A stretch of 64,000 nucleotides of DNA, taken from positions 157,924-221,923 of the forward strand of contig DDVX01000012.1 in the NCBI GenBank assembly GCA_002345575.1, in the 5' to 3' direction. Shown piece by piece: positions 26,472 through 35,279 of this stretch; position 1 is the first letter of the stretch, and each line of letters begins with the position of its first letter. The position numbers and the translations under genes are program-made. The notes under the pieces were generated by a model. It had not been told where the DNA came from, made no database searches, and saw only the letters and a list, made by a program, of their open reading frames with translations. The stretch comes from Stutzerimonas stutzeri (lineage in GTDB: Bacteria; Pseudomonadota; Gammaproteobacteria; Pseudomonadales; Pseudomonadaceae).

Positions 26472-27356
26472 ATGGATGCTGAACTGAAGGCTTTTTTGCA
26501 GCGTGCCGAAATGCTGATGGCCCGCCTGGAGCCTCTCCTGCCGGCCCTGCGCTCGGTGATGGATTGGGAAAAGAGCGTGGCCGCCCGTTGGCGCCGGGAA
26601 GGGCAGGGCGGTTATCTGCAGCCTTTGGAAGTGACGCTGGATCTGCGGCTCGACGACCTGATCGGCATCGACCGTCAGCGCGAACTCCTGTCGAACAACA
26701 CGCGGCAATTTGTATCGGGACTGCCGGCTAACCACGTTCTGCTCTGGGGCGCGCGCGGAACCGGTAAGTCATCGCTGATCCGCGCCCTGCTCGCCGAGCA
26801 TGCTTCGGCCGGTTTACGTCTGATCGAGATCGAGCGCGACCATCTGGCAGATCTGCCCAAAGTGGTTGAGTTGCTTGCAGGTCAGGCGCAGTACTTTGTG
26901 CTGTTCTGTGATGACCTGTCATTCGAGGCGGGTGAGGGCGATTATCGGGTGCTGAAGAGCGTACTGGATGGCTCCTTGGAGCGCGCACCCGAAAACGTAC
27001 TGCTATACGCAACCTCCAATCGTCGGCACCTGGTGCCGGAGCGTCAGAGCGATAATGAAAACTGGCAAATGATCGATGGTGAGTTGCATCCCAACGAGGC
27101 GGTGGAAGACAAGATTGCGTTGTCTGATCGCTTCGGCCTTTGGCTTTCGTTCTATCCCTTCAGCCAGGAGCACTACCTGAATGTGGTGCGTCACTGGATT
27201 GATTCACTGGCCGTGCAGGCGGGTCTCGACTGGGAATGGAGTGAAGCGCTGGAGAAGGAAGCAATCCGCTGGGCTACCGCGCGCGGCAACCGCAACGGAC
27301 GCTGTGCCTACCAGTTTGCGCGACAGTGGGTAGGCGTCCATTTGTTGTCGAATTAA
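26472..27356 (+). CDS. DUF815 AAA+ ATPase
   Basis: 294 residues. An N-terminal helical part is followed by an AAA+ domain with Walker A LLWGARGTGKSSLIRALL (about residue 95), Walker B FVLFCDDLSFE, sensor-1-like LLYATSNRRHLVP and a conserved C-terminal WATARGNRNGRCAYQFARQW. DUF815 ATPases are widespread and uncharacterised. Its end overlaps the end of the convergent GST gene by 4 bases. Confidence 0.85.
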   Translation: MDAELKAFLQRAEMLMARLEPLLPALRSVMDWEKSVAARWRREGQGGYLQPLEVTLDLRLDDLIGIDRQRELLSNNTRQFVSGLPANHVLLWGARGTGKSSLIRALLAEHASAGLRLIEIERDHLADLPKVVELLAGQAQYFVLFCDDLSFEAGEGDYRVLKSVLDGSLERAPENVLLYATSNRRHLVPERQSDNENWQMIDGELHPNEAVEDKIALSDRFGLWLSFYPFSQEHYLNVVRHWIDSLAVQAGLDWEWSEALEKEAIRWATARGNRNGRCAYQFARQWVGVHLLSN

Positions 27357-28033
27357 CGTTGCAGCGCCCGCTTTCCCATCTCGATGAGTTTGGCATTCAT
27401 GCGCTGCTCTTCCGGCATTAGGCTCGCAACCGAGGTGAGTGCCTTCATACGGGTGAAGTGCGCTGCCAAGGCTGGCCAGCGGTTGGCATCGACCTGTTCT
27501 CCGCCGTGCTCCAGGTTTATCAGTTGGCAGGCGAGGGCCACGTCCGCCAGCGATAGCTGTTGGCCAACGAAATAATCGTTTTCACCCAGTTGCCGCTCAA
27601 GGTAATCGAAGTGCCCTGGCAGTTTTTGCTGCAACGCTGCCTGCACGCCTTCCTCATTGCACGCCTGGCCTGCGCTGGGCTTGAGAATGCGATTGCGGAA
27701 GACGCCGAAGGTCGTCAGAGGAGCGAGTTCGTAGTCGGCATACTTCTCCAGCCAGCGGATCTGCGCGCGCAGCACCGCATCGCTGCCGTACAGCCGGGCG
27801 GTGTGCGGGTATGCCTCTTCCAGGTACTGACAGATCACACTGGAGTCGGCGAGGCTGAGCTCGCCATCCTTGAGCGCCGGAATGCGCCCCAGTGGATTCA
27901 GTTGCAGATACCACTCAGGCGGCGTGAACGGCATGACCACTTCGAGCTGATAATCCAGTGCTTTTTCGAGCAGGCACAAGCGGACCTTACGTACAAAGGG
28001 TGACAGCTGAGCGCCATACAGGGTCAGTGACAT
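27353..28033 (-). CDS. Glutathione S-transferase family protein
   Basis: 226 residues: N-terminal thioredoxin-like domain with LSPFVRKVRLCLLEKALDYQ, the glutathione-contact cis-Pro region NPLGRIPALKDGELSLADSS and the helical C-terminal domain with the N-capping box VGQQLSLADVALACQLIN. The catalytic residue is probably the Ser in QLSPFV. Substrate not predictable. GGAG lies ahead of the ATG; a membrane-anchored hypothetical gene ends 20 bases upstream on the same strand. Confidence 0.9.
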   Translation of the reverse strand: MSLTLYGAQLSPFVRKVRLCLLEKALDYQLEVVMPFTPPEWYLQLNPLGRIPALKDGELSLADSSVICQYLEEAYPHTARLYGSDAVLRAQIRWLEKYADYELAPLTTFGVFRNRILKPSAGQACNEEGVQAALQQKLPGHFDYLERQLGENDYFVGQQLSLADVALACQLINLEHGGEQVDANRWPALAAHFTRMKALTSVASLMPEEQRMNAKLIEMGKRALQR

Positions 28034-28052
28034 GGAGTTCTCCGGGGTTGGC

Positions 28053-28829
28053 TCAGTAGATATTGGTCTTCTTCCAGTCGTCTTCGCTTTCGAAGTCTTT
28101 CAGGCCTTCGGCCAGTTCGCTGGTTTCGTCGAGTTGGGGCGTATGTTGTGTCTGTTCGAGCTGGCTTGCATGGGCGAAATGGGCTTCGAGCTGTTTGAGC
28201 TGTGACTGGAAGCTGGCCTTGTCGGGCTGCTTGCGCACATGCTGGATGCCCCGCTCGAAAGCCAGGCGCGCTTTGTGAGCATTACCTTGTTGCAGCGCCT
28301 GTCTGCCGAGGTTGTTGAAGTATTCAATGTGCAGTATCACCATCAGGCGCCGGACTTCACTTGTCCAGCGCTTGGCGGAAGCAGTGTCCAGCTGGCCTTG
28401 CTTGTTGGCCCAAGCCACTTGGGCGTGTAGGTCTTCAAGCAAGAGGCGAACGGCTTTTGCCTGGGCTTCGGTAAGGATTTTCACTGGGGCATTCGTCACC
28501 GGGATCGCATCGCCCATGGCAATGGCGTTGCGCAGCAATTCGACTCGGCCGGCGAGGTTCTGGTTTTTCTTCTCTAGAATCAGCAGCCGTTCGCCTGCGT
28601 GGAGTTCAAGCTGGGTCAGCATAAGCTTGAGTGCAGGGGTCATCATCTGGCCTGGAAATGAGTCCGAAAGGTCGGCGCAACGTCGCATGCGATTGTTGAG
28701 CTCAGCTTTGGCGCGTGCTTTTTCCAAGTTGTTCTTTTCTACGACCTGGTTGATAAAGCCAATCAGGATCAATACGAACAGGCCGGCGAGGACCAATCCC
28801 GCAATCAGAACCGGAGACACTATGTACAC
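28053..28829 (-). CDS. Membrane-anchored hypothetical protein with helical, TPR-like C-terminus
   Basis: 258 residues from a GTG at 28829; a second GTG at 28820 has better spacing from the AGAGGT site, so the start could be 3 codons later. One N-terminal membrane helix (VLIAGLVLAGLFVLILIGFI), a long helical region with coiled-coil character, and a TPR-like segment EYFNNLGRQALQQGNAHKAR. The end is acidic. I do not recognise a characterised family; genes like this are common in Pseudomonas as conserved hypotheticals. Confidence 0.75.
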   Translation of the reverse strand: MYIVSPVLIAGLVLAGLFVLILIGFINQVVEKNNLEKARAKAELNNRMRRCADLSDSFPGQMMTPALKLMLTQLELHAGERLLILEKKNQNLAGRVELLRNAIAMGDAIPVTNAPVKILTEAQAKAVRLLLEDLHAQVAWANKQGQLDTASAKRWTSEVRRLMVILHIEYFNNLGRQALQQGNAHKARLAFERGIQHVRKQPDKASFQSQLKQLEAHFAHASQLEQTQHTPQLDETSELAEGLKDFESEDDWKKTNIY

Positions 28830-29032
28830 CTCTAATAGGTGATGGTTTTTTCTGAGTGTAGTGGGTTGGATGGCAAGCTGATAGCGCGATGTAGGTTGTA
28901 GAAGTCCTTGATTGAAAAAGTTTTAGCAGGTGCTTGACGACCCTGCTACTCATCCCTAGAATGCGCGCCACTTGCAGCGTGAAGCACAGCGTGAAAGCTG
29001 CAAGCCGGAAGGAAGTTGTAGTTCCGGGCAGC

Positions 29033-29108
29033 GTCCCCTTCGTCTAGTGGCCTAGGACACCGCCCTTTCACGGCGGTAACAGGGGTTCGAGTCCCCTAGG
29101 GGACGCCA
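29033..29108 (+). tRNA. tRNA-Glu (anticodon TTC)
   Basis: 76 bases including encoded CCA. Acceptor arms GTCCCCT/AGGGGAC pair fully; anticodon stem CCGCC/GGCGG with loop CTTTCAC gives TTC; T arm AGGGGTTCGAGTCCCCT. First of four tRNA genes in tandem. Confidence 0.97.
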
Positions 29109-29124
29109 TTTTTGTAAAATTTAA

Positions 29125-29200
<76 letters not shown>

Positions 29201-29214
29201 GTTTGTAAAGATTG

Positions 29215-29244
29215 CGCCGCATCAATCTGCGGCGTTTTCGTTTT
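29215..29244 (+). terminator. Terminator-like hairpin between tRNA-Gly and tRNA-Cys
   Basis: CGCCGCA / TGCGGCG around TCAATC, followed by TTTTCGTTTT. It may end part of the tRNA transcript or act as a processing signal before tRNA-Cys. Confidence 0.7.
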
Positions 29245-29246
29245 GA

Positions 29247-29320
29247 GGCCGGTTGGCAGAGTGGTTATGCAGCGGATTGCAAATCCGTGTACGCCGGTTC
29301 GATTCCGACATCGGCCTCCA
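29247..29320 (+). tRNA. tRNA-Cys (anticodon GCA)
   Basis: 74 bases with encoded CCA. Acceptor GGCCGGT/ATCGGCC (one G-T pair), anticodon loop TTGCAAA gives GCA, T loop GGTTCGATTCC. Confidence 0.96.
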
Positions 29321-29325
29321 TATTG

Positions 29326-29362
29326 AAAGCCCTGCAAGTTAACGCTTGCAGGGCTTTTTTTT
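29326..29362 (+). terminator. Rho-independent terminator after tRNA-Cys
   Basis: Perfect 13-base arms AAAGCCCTGCAAG / CTTGCAGGGCTTT with loop TTAACG and a run of eight T. Six bases after tRNA-Cys, so tRNA-Leu probably has its own promoter. Confidence 0.93.
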
Positions 29363-29489
29363 GGAATTTGGCCTATAGGCAGCAGGTTTAATCGGTAGCC
29401 TTGCGCAGGCGCAGGTGGCTGGTTATAGTCCTGCGCCGCCAATGCGGCATTGTTACCGGCGAGTGGTTGCACCGCTTGTCTATTCTTCG

Positions 29490-29576
29490 GCCCGGATGGC
29501 GAAACTGGTATACGCAAGGGATTTAAAATCCCTCATCCGAAAGGGTATGCGGGTTCGATTCCCGCTCCGGGCACCA
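29490..29576 (+). tRNA. tRNA-Leu (anticodon TAA)
   Basis: 87 bases, long variable arm, encoded CCA. Acceptor GCCCGGA/TCCGGGC; anticodon stem AGGGA/TCCCT with loop TTTAAAA gives TAA. Confidence 0.96.
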
Positions 29577-29596
29577 ATACTCTCAGCTTTCTCTGT

Positions 29597-30523
29597 TCAG
29601 GCTCGTCGATAGGTCAGCAGGACAATCCCTGCAACCACGACGGCGCCGCCGAGAATCTGTATCGCAGATAACATCTGTCCCAGCACCAGCCAGCCCATCA
29701 CCAGCGTCGCCAACGGCTCGATGTTCATGACCGGCGCATTGCGCGGCATGTCCAGTCGAGGGATGGAGATGAACAGCGTAATGAAGCCGGTGCCATAGAG
29801 CACCATCAGGACCAGTAGGGCAAACCAGCCGCTGGCTGTGGCCGGCGTATCCAATGCGCCGGGTAGCGCATCGCTGGCGCCGACGAGTGCCGCGCTGCAG
29901 AACACGACTAGCATGGTCAGCAGGCTGCGCACCGAGCCGCGTATCTGCGACAGCTTTTGATCGGTAACCCATAGCGCGCTGGCGAATGCGCAGGCGGCGC
30001 CGAAGGCCAGCGCCACACCGGCAATCCACTGCGCATCTAGGTCTTTGCCGCCTCGCAGTTGGCTCGGAATGTCGAGCGCCAGCAGTAACCCGATCAGTAT
30101 CACCCCCATAAGCGCAGCGTTGCGCGCGGTGGGTCTCGGGCCGCCCAGGCCCCAGGTCAGCAGCGCCAGAATGATGGGGAAAATATTGGCCACCAGCAGC
30201 GCCAGGGCCACGGGTATTCGCGCTACGGCGGAATACAGAAATAGACTCTGGGTGGCGATAAGCAGGCCAAGCAGAAGCTGCCAGCGTACGCTTGCCGTGG
30301 GTAATCGAATGGTCTGGCGCTGCCAGATCACCAGTCCCGTCAGGGCCAGCAGGGTGCCGCCGGAGCGGGTCAGAATGGCCAGCAGCACGCCGGCGCCATC
30401 ATCGAAGGCGACACGGGCGGCAATATGATTGCCAGCGAATGCGCAGCCCAGGCACAGCAGTATCACTACAGCGATATGACGGGCAAAAGGGGCTGGACTG
30501 ACAGGCAGTGTGTTGGCAGGCAT
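29597..30523 (-). CDS. EamA/DMT family transporter
   Basis: 308 residues with ten predicted membrane helices in two repeated EamA halves (e.g. HIAVVILLCLGCAFAGNHIA and WIAGVALAFGAACAFASALW). The last helices end ILGGAVVVAGIVLLTYRRA. Such inner-membrane proteins export metabolites or amino acids; the substrate cannot be told. Its 3' end lies 20 bases from tRNA-Leu (convergent). Confidence 0.88.
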   Translation of the reverse strand: MPANTLPVSPAPFARHIAVVILLCLGCAFAGNHIAARVAFDDGAGVLLAILTRSGGTLLALTGLVIWQRQTIRLPTASVRWQLLLGLLIATQSLFLYSAVARIPVALALLVANIFPIILALLTWGLGGPRPTARNAALMGVILIGLLLALDIPSQLRGGKDLDAQWIAGVALAFGAACAFASALWVTDQKLSQIRGSVRSLLTMLVVFCSAALVGASDALPGALDTPATASGWFALLVLMVLYGTGFITLFISIPRLDMPRNAPVMNIEPLATLVMGWLVLGQMLSAIQILGGAVVVAGIVLLTYRRA

Positions 30524-30614
30524 GAATGCTTCTCGGGAACGAAAACGGGGCAGGATACGAAATCCGGCCCCGTTCGTCTGTCAGCAATCACTTAGCAGGT
30601 AGTTTTCACGTCTG

Positions 30615-32003
30615 TTAGACGGTGCGCGAGAACCGACCGCGCTGCTCGCCACCTAGATAGGCATCGAAGGCCATGGCCACATTGCGCATCATCAGGTGCC
30701 CCTGCGGCAGTAGCATCAAGGCATCGTCGCGGATTTCCACCAGGCCGTCAGCCACGTGCTCGCTCAGTTGCGCTAGCGACTCGGCGAAGTAGTCCTTGAA
30801 GGCGATGTTGTAACGTTGCTCCATCTCGGCGTAGTCGACGCGGCCGTGGCACATCAGCGAGATGATCACGTCGCGACGCAGACGATCGTCTTCGCTGAGT
30901 TTGTAGCCGCGTTGCACCGGCAGCATGCCTTCATTTAGGCGCGCGTAATACTGCGACAGTTCCTTCACGTTCTGGCTGTAGCTGTTGCCGACCTTGCCGA
31001 TGGAGGAAATGCCCAGGCCGATCAGGTCACAGTCAGCGTGGGTGGAATAGCCTTGGAAGTTGCGCTGCAGGGTGCCGTTTGCGCGGGCTAGGGTTAGCTC
31101 GTCTTCGGGCAGGGAGAAGTGGTCCATGCCGATATACACGTAGCCGGCATCGGTCAGGCGCTTAATGGTCAGTTCCAGCAATTCCAGCTTGCGCTCGGGT
31201 GGCGGCATATCCTCGGGACGGATCAGCTTCTGCGCGCGCACCAGCTCCGGCAAGTGCGCGTAGCTGTAGGCTGCGATGCGGTCAGGGCGGATGTCGATGA
31301 TCTTGTCTAGCGTGGTGTTGAAGCTGTCGACGGTCTGCAGCGGCAGGCCGTAGATCAGGTCGACGCTAATGGATTTGAATCTGGCCTCACGGGCAGCCTC
31401 GACCAGTTCGCGGGTCTGCTCTTCGGTCTGGATGCGGTTGACCGCAATCTGCACCTGCTCGTCGAAATCCTGCACGCCGAAGCTCAGGCGATTGAAGCCC
31501 AGTTTGCGCAAGCCGTGAATCTGCTCGGGGGTTACGGTGCGCGGATCGACCTCTAGCGAGAATTCATGACTGTCGCTGTCGTCCATGTTGAACGCCTGAT
31601 GCAATGTCGCCATCAGATCTGCCAGCTGTTCGCTGGTGAAATAGGTCGGGGTCCCGCCGCCCAGGTGCAGCTGGGTCAGCTTGCGTGAGCGGTCGAACAG
31701 CGCGGCCTGCATCTGGATTTCAAGCTTGAGGTATTCGAGGTATTCGACGGCGCGTTCGGTCTTGTGGGTGATGATCTTGTTGCAGGCGCAGTAGTAGCAA
31801 AGGCTCTTGCAGAAGGGGATATGGATGTACACCGACAGGGGTTTCGGCGCAGCCGCCTCGTTGGTCACCTGAGCGGCGCTGCGATAGTCATCGATGGCAA
31901 AAGCCTGATGAAACTGGGGCGCGGTGGGGTAGGAGGTATAGCGGGGACCTGGACGGTCATATTTCTCGACCAGGGCGCGGTTAAAGCTCGGCGTTTGGTC
32001 CAT
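30615..32003 (-). CDS. hemN: HemN, oxygen-independent coproporphyrinogen III oxidase
   Basis: Radical SAM enzyme of anaerobic haem synthesis. The ATG at 32003 (MDQTPSFNRALVEKYDRPGP) follows AAGGTG; a GTG at 32015 is also in frame. 462 residues. Iron-sulfur motif in YIHIPFCKSLCYYCACNKI (CxxxCxxC), GGGTPTYF of the radical SAM core, RLSFGVQDFDEQVQIAVNR, and a C-terminal HemN domain. A plausible Anr box and -10 element lie upstream, fitting low-oxygen induction. Confidence 0.96.
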   Translation of the reverse strand: MDQTPSFNRALVEKYDRPGPRYTSYPTAPQFHQAFAIDDYRSAAQVTNEAAAPKPLSVYIHIPFCKSLCYYCACNKIITHKTERAVEYLEYLKLEIQMQAALFDRSRKLTQLHLGGGTPTYFTSEQLADLMATLHQAFNMDDSDSHEFSLEVDPRTVTPEQIHGLRKLGFNRLSFGVQDFDEQVQIAVNRIQTEEQTRELVEAAREARFKSISVDLIYGLPLQTVDSFNTTLDKIIDIRPDRIAAYSYAHLPELVRAQKLIRPEDMPPPERKLELLELTIKRLTDAGYVYIGMDHFSLPEDELTLARANGTLQRNFQGYSTHADCDLIGLGISSIGKVGNSYSQNVKELSQYYARLNEGMLPVQRGYKLSEDDRLRRDVIISLMCHGRVDYAEMEQRYNIAFKDYFAESLAQLSEHVADGLVEIRDDALMLLPQGHLMMRNVAMAFDAYLGGEQRGRFSRTV

Positions 32004-32075
32004 ATACGGTTTCACCTTGTTGAGAGGGTTCTGGCTGGCCGGAGAGGTGTTCCGGCGGCCTGTGATCTGCTGCGA

Positions 32076-32118
32076 ATTATCGGTGATTCTAGCCCATTGG
32101 CCGGCTGTCCCAGATCAA
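32076..32118 (-). promoter_or_regulatory. Candidate Anr (FNR)-dependent promoter of hemN
   Basis: On the minus strand TTGATCTGGGACAG (32118-32105) matches 7 of 10 defined bases of the Anr box TTGAT-N4-ATCAA, with a perfect left half. A GATAAT -10 starts 30.5 bases from the box centre, which places the box at about -41.5, the class II position. The transcript would start near 32070. Confidence 0.5.
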
Positions 32119-32151
32119 GAATGGGACGGCAGGACATGGCAGACGAACGCG

Positions 32152-32177
32152 AAAGCCGGGCATGAGCGCCCGGCTTT
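32152..32177 (-). terminator. Terminator-like hairpin after the haem chemoreceptor gene
   Basis: Perfect 10-base arms AAAGCCGGGC / GCCCGGCTTT with a six-base loop, just past the chemoreceptor stop (minus strand) and ahead of the hemN promoter. Only a short T run. Confidence 0.7.
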
Positions 32178-32192
32178 GGTGGTTGCGCGGCC

Positions 32193-33815
32193 TTACAGCT
32201 TGAACTGGCTGACCAGTCGATTCAACTCGGCGGCCAGGCGTACCAGTTCTTCGCTGATTTGCGAGGTCTGCTGGGCATCGGTCGAAGTGGTGTCGGCGAT
32301 GACGCTGATGGTGGTGATGTTGCGGTTGATCTCTTCGGCCACCGCGCTCTGCTCTTCAGCGGCAGTAGCGATCTGGGTGTTCATGTCGTTGATGGTGCCG
32401 ACTTCACCTGCGATCACGTTGAGACTCTGAGCAACCTTGGCGACGCTATCCGAACCGGCATGCGCCTTGATCTGAGCCCCTTCCATGGCCTTGACCGCAT
32501 TGCGCACGCCGTTCTGCAGCTGCTCGATGGTAGCTTGAATTTCCTCGGTGGACTTCTGCGTACGGGAGGCGAGGGTGCGTACCTCGTCGGCCACTACAGC
32601 GAAGCCGCGACCCTGCTCGCCGGCCCGTGCCGCCTCGATGGCCGCGTTGAGGGCCAGCAGATTGGTTTGTTCGGCGATGCCGTTAATCACACCCAGCACC
32701 ATGCCGATGCTGACGCTATCGGCTTCCACCTGCTTGATCACCTGGGCGGCATTTTCAATGTCATGTATCAGGATCTCGATGCCATCCAGGGCTTCTGTGG
32801 CGACCCGAACACCCAGTCTGGACTCATCGTCCGCCCCGCTGGAGGCTGAAGCCGTTTGGGTGGCGTGGCGTGCCACCTCCTGCACGGTGGCGCTCATTTC
32901 GTTCATCGCCGAGGCGACCATATCGGTTTCCTGGCGCTGTTCCATGACCGCCGAATGCGTCTTCTCGGCGACATTGGAGACTCGTTCTGAGACCTCCCCC
33001 AAGGTGCGCGTAACCCCTGCAACTGCTTCGAGGCTATGGCGGAACTTGCCGATCATGCGGTTGAAGGCGTGGCCCATGGCGCCGACTTCGTCCTGGGCAT
33101 GGATGGCCACGCTCCGGCTGAGGTCTTCGGTTTCAGTCATCGCCTCCATGGTGTGGCGCATGTCATTGATCCGGCTGATGATCACGCGACGAATGATGTA
33201 GCTCATCACCAGCAGGCCGACCAGCAACAGCAACAACTGAATGCCGGCAGAAACCATGATATTGCGGTCGACCTCGCTGTCCAGGGTGGACAAGTCGTAG
33301 CTGATGCGCACCGCACCCATTACAGAGTCTTCCTGAACCTGGTGGCAGGCCAGGCAGTTGGTGCCGCGATAGTCCTGGTGGCCGAGAATCGGATTGACCA
33401 CGGTGAGGACGCGGCCATTCTGCCCCTCGGTCACTTCAATGATGGACTCGCCTGCCAATGCCCGCTGGTCGAGCGCATCTGCCGGTGCCTGGTGAGCGTA
33501 ACCGGGGCCAAAGACCGAGCTGACCGACTCGCCGCGAATGATGCGCGCATCAATCACACCTGGGCGGGCAAGAATCTTGTTTCTCAGTACCTCGCGCTGG
33601 GCCATGGTGCCGGTCAGCATCATGGTGTTGATGCTGTCGAAATAGGAGTCGGCGGCATCCTTGGTCTGTTGCTCGACCACTTGCAGTACCAGCCGTTTCT
33701 CGGTGACCGCTGCATAGAGCAGGGATGCGGAGAGCACCAGCGCGAATACCACCAGCAAGGCCAGGTTGATCTTCGCCTGGACAGACATTTGTCGAGTAGC
33801 GGGAGAGCTGTTCAT
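32193..33815 (-). CDS. Methyl-accepting chemotaxis protein with periplasmic CxxCH haem motif
   Basis: 540-residue chemoreceptor: N-terminal membrane helix (about residues 16-38), periplasmic sensor domain (about 39-188), second helix (about 189-210), HAMP, and a cytoplasmic signalling domain with the tip NLLALNAAIEAARAGEQGRG. The sensor contains GTNCLACHQVQ at residues 152-161, a c-type haem attachment site, near the membrane-proximal end. Haem would be added by the Ccm system encoded in the same window, and the receptor could sense redox state, oxygen or NO. No C-terminal CheR-docking pentapeptide is seen. AAGGAAT precedes the ATG; a FliA promoter lies 112 bases upstream. Confidence 0.93.
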   Translation of the reverse strand: MNSSPATRQMSVQAKINLALLVVFALVLSASLLYAAVTEKRLVLQVVEQQTKDAADSYFDSINTMMLTGTMAQREVLRNKILARPGVIDARIIRGESVSSVFGPGYAHQAPADALDQRALAGESIIEVTEGQNGRVLTVVNPILGHQDYRGTNCLACHQVQEDSVMGAVRISYDLSTLDSEVDRNIMVSAGIQLLLLLVGLLVMSYIIRRVIISRINDMRHTMEAMTETEDLSRSVAIHAQDEVGAMGHAFNRMIGKFRHSLEAVAGVTRTLGEVSERVSNVAEKTHSAVMEQRQETDMVASAMNEMSATVQEVARHATQTASASSGADDESRLGVRVATEALDGIEILIHDIENAAQVIKQVEADSVSIGMVLGVINGIAEQTNLLALNAAIEAARAGEQGRGFAVVADEVRTLASRTQKSTEEIQATIEQLQNGVRNAVKAMEGAQIKAHAGSDSVAKVAQSLNVIAGEVGTINDMNTQIATAAEEQSAVAEEINRNITTISVIADTTSTDAQQTSQISEELVRLAAELNRLVSQFKL

Positions 33816-33926
33816 CGTATTCCTTGGTATCTGCTGCAGGTATTGCCAAGTCGCCGTTGTTACCGTATCGCCGGTGGCTGCATATCTAGCGAATCAGCCT
33901 GTCAGGCGCGCTTTACAGGCACTCCT

Positions 33927-33953
33927 TTATCGGCCCGGTAACGGTTTTTCTTA
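33927..33953 (-). promoter_or_regulatory. FliA (sigma-28) promoter of the haem chemoreceptor
   Basis: On the minus strand TAAGAAAA-N11-GCCGATAA: a perfect sigma-28 -10 octamer, TAA-rich -35 and the exact 11-base spacer of the consensus TAAAGTTT-N11-GCCGATAA. The transcript would start near 33918, about 100 bases before the ATG. Confidence 0.8.
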
Positions 33954-34406
33954 GCGGGTAATGGACTCGGTCAGGTTGATGGCTAAAGGCTATTTGTTTG
34001 AGTGGGCACATAGTATGAGCAGGCCGTCTCGCGGGGCGCTTGTCAGCCGATACTTGGGAAACGTATTTGTCGGTTCAATGACATAGATCAGTTGTTTGGC
34101 TTTTACTGCAGCGCTCTGGCTGTGCTCACGGCCGGTCGCCGAAGGCCAGTCGAGGTTTGGAAAACAGGTTGTAGGGGGCTTGGCATTCATGCTGTCACGC
34201 GTCAGGCTATGCGCCACTACGCATGTCAATGACCGCTTGCCTTCTCTTTCATGCACTTTTTCATTTTGGTGCAAGAACCGAAGCGCGAACCCCGTCCGAA
34301 TTTGATGGTCGTAGCCTCTGCGTCGGGCTGCCGACGAGGCGGGCAGGGCAACGGCTATCGATGTCAGGGCTGCGCAGCAACCGGAACCTATTCTTCAAGG
34401 ACTCAC
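33954..34406. other. Intergenic region between the chemoreceptor promoter and galU
   Basis: About 450 bases with no supported gene. Reading frames that cross it (for example an in-frame extension of galU from 34251) show no protein-like composition or family match. It should hold the galU promoter, which I could not pick out. Confidence 0.5.
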
Positions 34407-35246
34407 ATGATCAAGAAATGCCTATTCCCTGCGGCCGGATACGGCACGCGCTTCCTTCCTGCAACCAAGGCGATGCCCAAGGAAATGCTGCCGGTAGTGA
34501 ACAAGCCTCTGATTCAATACGGGGTTGAAGAGGCATTGGAGGCAGGGCTGAACCAGATCGCCATCGTTACCGGTCGGGGCAAGCGCTCGCTGGAAGACCA
34601 CTTCGATATCAGCTACGAACTCGAACACCAGATTCGCAACACCGACAAGGAAAAATACCTGGTCGGCATCCGCCGTCTCATCGACGAGTGCAGTTTTTCC
34701 TACACCCGTCAGGTGGAAATGAAAGGCCTTGGTCACGCGATCCTTAGCGGCCGCCCGCTGATCGGTGATGAGCCGTTTGCCGTAGTGCTGGCTGATGACC
34801 TGTGCATCAATCTCGACGGTGACCCGGTGCTGACGCAGATGGTCAAGCTGTACAACCAGTTCCGCTGCTCCATTGTCGCCATCCAGGAAGTGCCGCCGGA
34901 AGAGACCAGCAAATACGGCGTAATTGCTGGCGAGATGATCCGCGACGACATTTTCCGCGTCAGTCACATGGTCGAGAAGCCCAAGCCGGAGGATGCTCCG
35001 TCCAATCTGGCCATCATCGGGCGCTATATTCTGACGCCGGACATCTTCGAGCTGATCGAACAAACCGAGCCGGGCAAGGGCGGTGAAATCCAGATCACCG
35101 ATGCGCTGATGCGCCAGGCGAAGGATGGCTGTGTGCTGGCGTACAAGTTCAAGGGGCAGCGCTTCGACTGCGGCAGCGCCGAGGGCTATATCGCGGCGAC
35201 CAACTTCTGCTACGAAAATTTCTACCTCACCGGCAAGGCATTCTGA
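34407..35246 (+). CDS. galU: GalU, UTP-glucose-1-phosphate uridylyltransferase
   Basis: Makes UDP-glucose for LPS and exopolysaccharides. The ATG at 34407 follows CAAGGA and gives MIKKCLFPAAGYGTRFLPAT; 279 residues, the usual Pseudomonas length. Nucleotide-binding motif AAGYGTRFLPATKAMPKEML, then VNKPLIQYGVEEA, catalytic-site region LADDLCINLDG and VEKPKPEDAPSNLAIIGRYI. The long in-frame upstream extension is not coding. Confidence 0.97.
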   Translation: MIKKCLFPAAGYGTRFLPATKAMPKEMLPVVNKPLIQYGVEEALEAGLNQIAIVTGRGKRSLEDHFDISYELEHQIRNTDKEKYLVGIRRLIDECSFSYTRQVEMKGLGHAILSGRPLIGDEPFAVVLADDLCINLDGDPVLTQMVKLYNQFRCSIVAIQEVPPEETSKYGVIAGEMIRDDIFRVSHMVEKPKPEDAPSNLAIIGRYILTPDIFELIEQTEPGKGGEIQITDALMRQAKDGCVLAYKFKGQRFDCGSAEGYIAATNFCYENFYLTGKAF

Positions 35247-35254
35247 GTAGGCAG

Positions 35255-35275
35255 GGGCCGCCAGCGCGGCGGCCC
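35255..35275. terminator. Hairpin between galU and the VOC gene
   Basis: Perfect 8-base arms GGGCCGCC / GGCGGCCC with loop AGCGC between convergent genes. No T tract. Confidence 0.5.
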
Positions 35276-35279
35276 GCTC

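Noticed and set aside
34251..34406. In-frame 52-codon extension of galU
   Set aside because: Composition is not protein-like, the known GalU N-terminus starts at 34407, and that ATG has a ribosome site.
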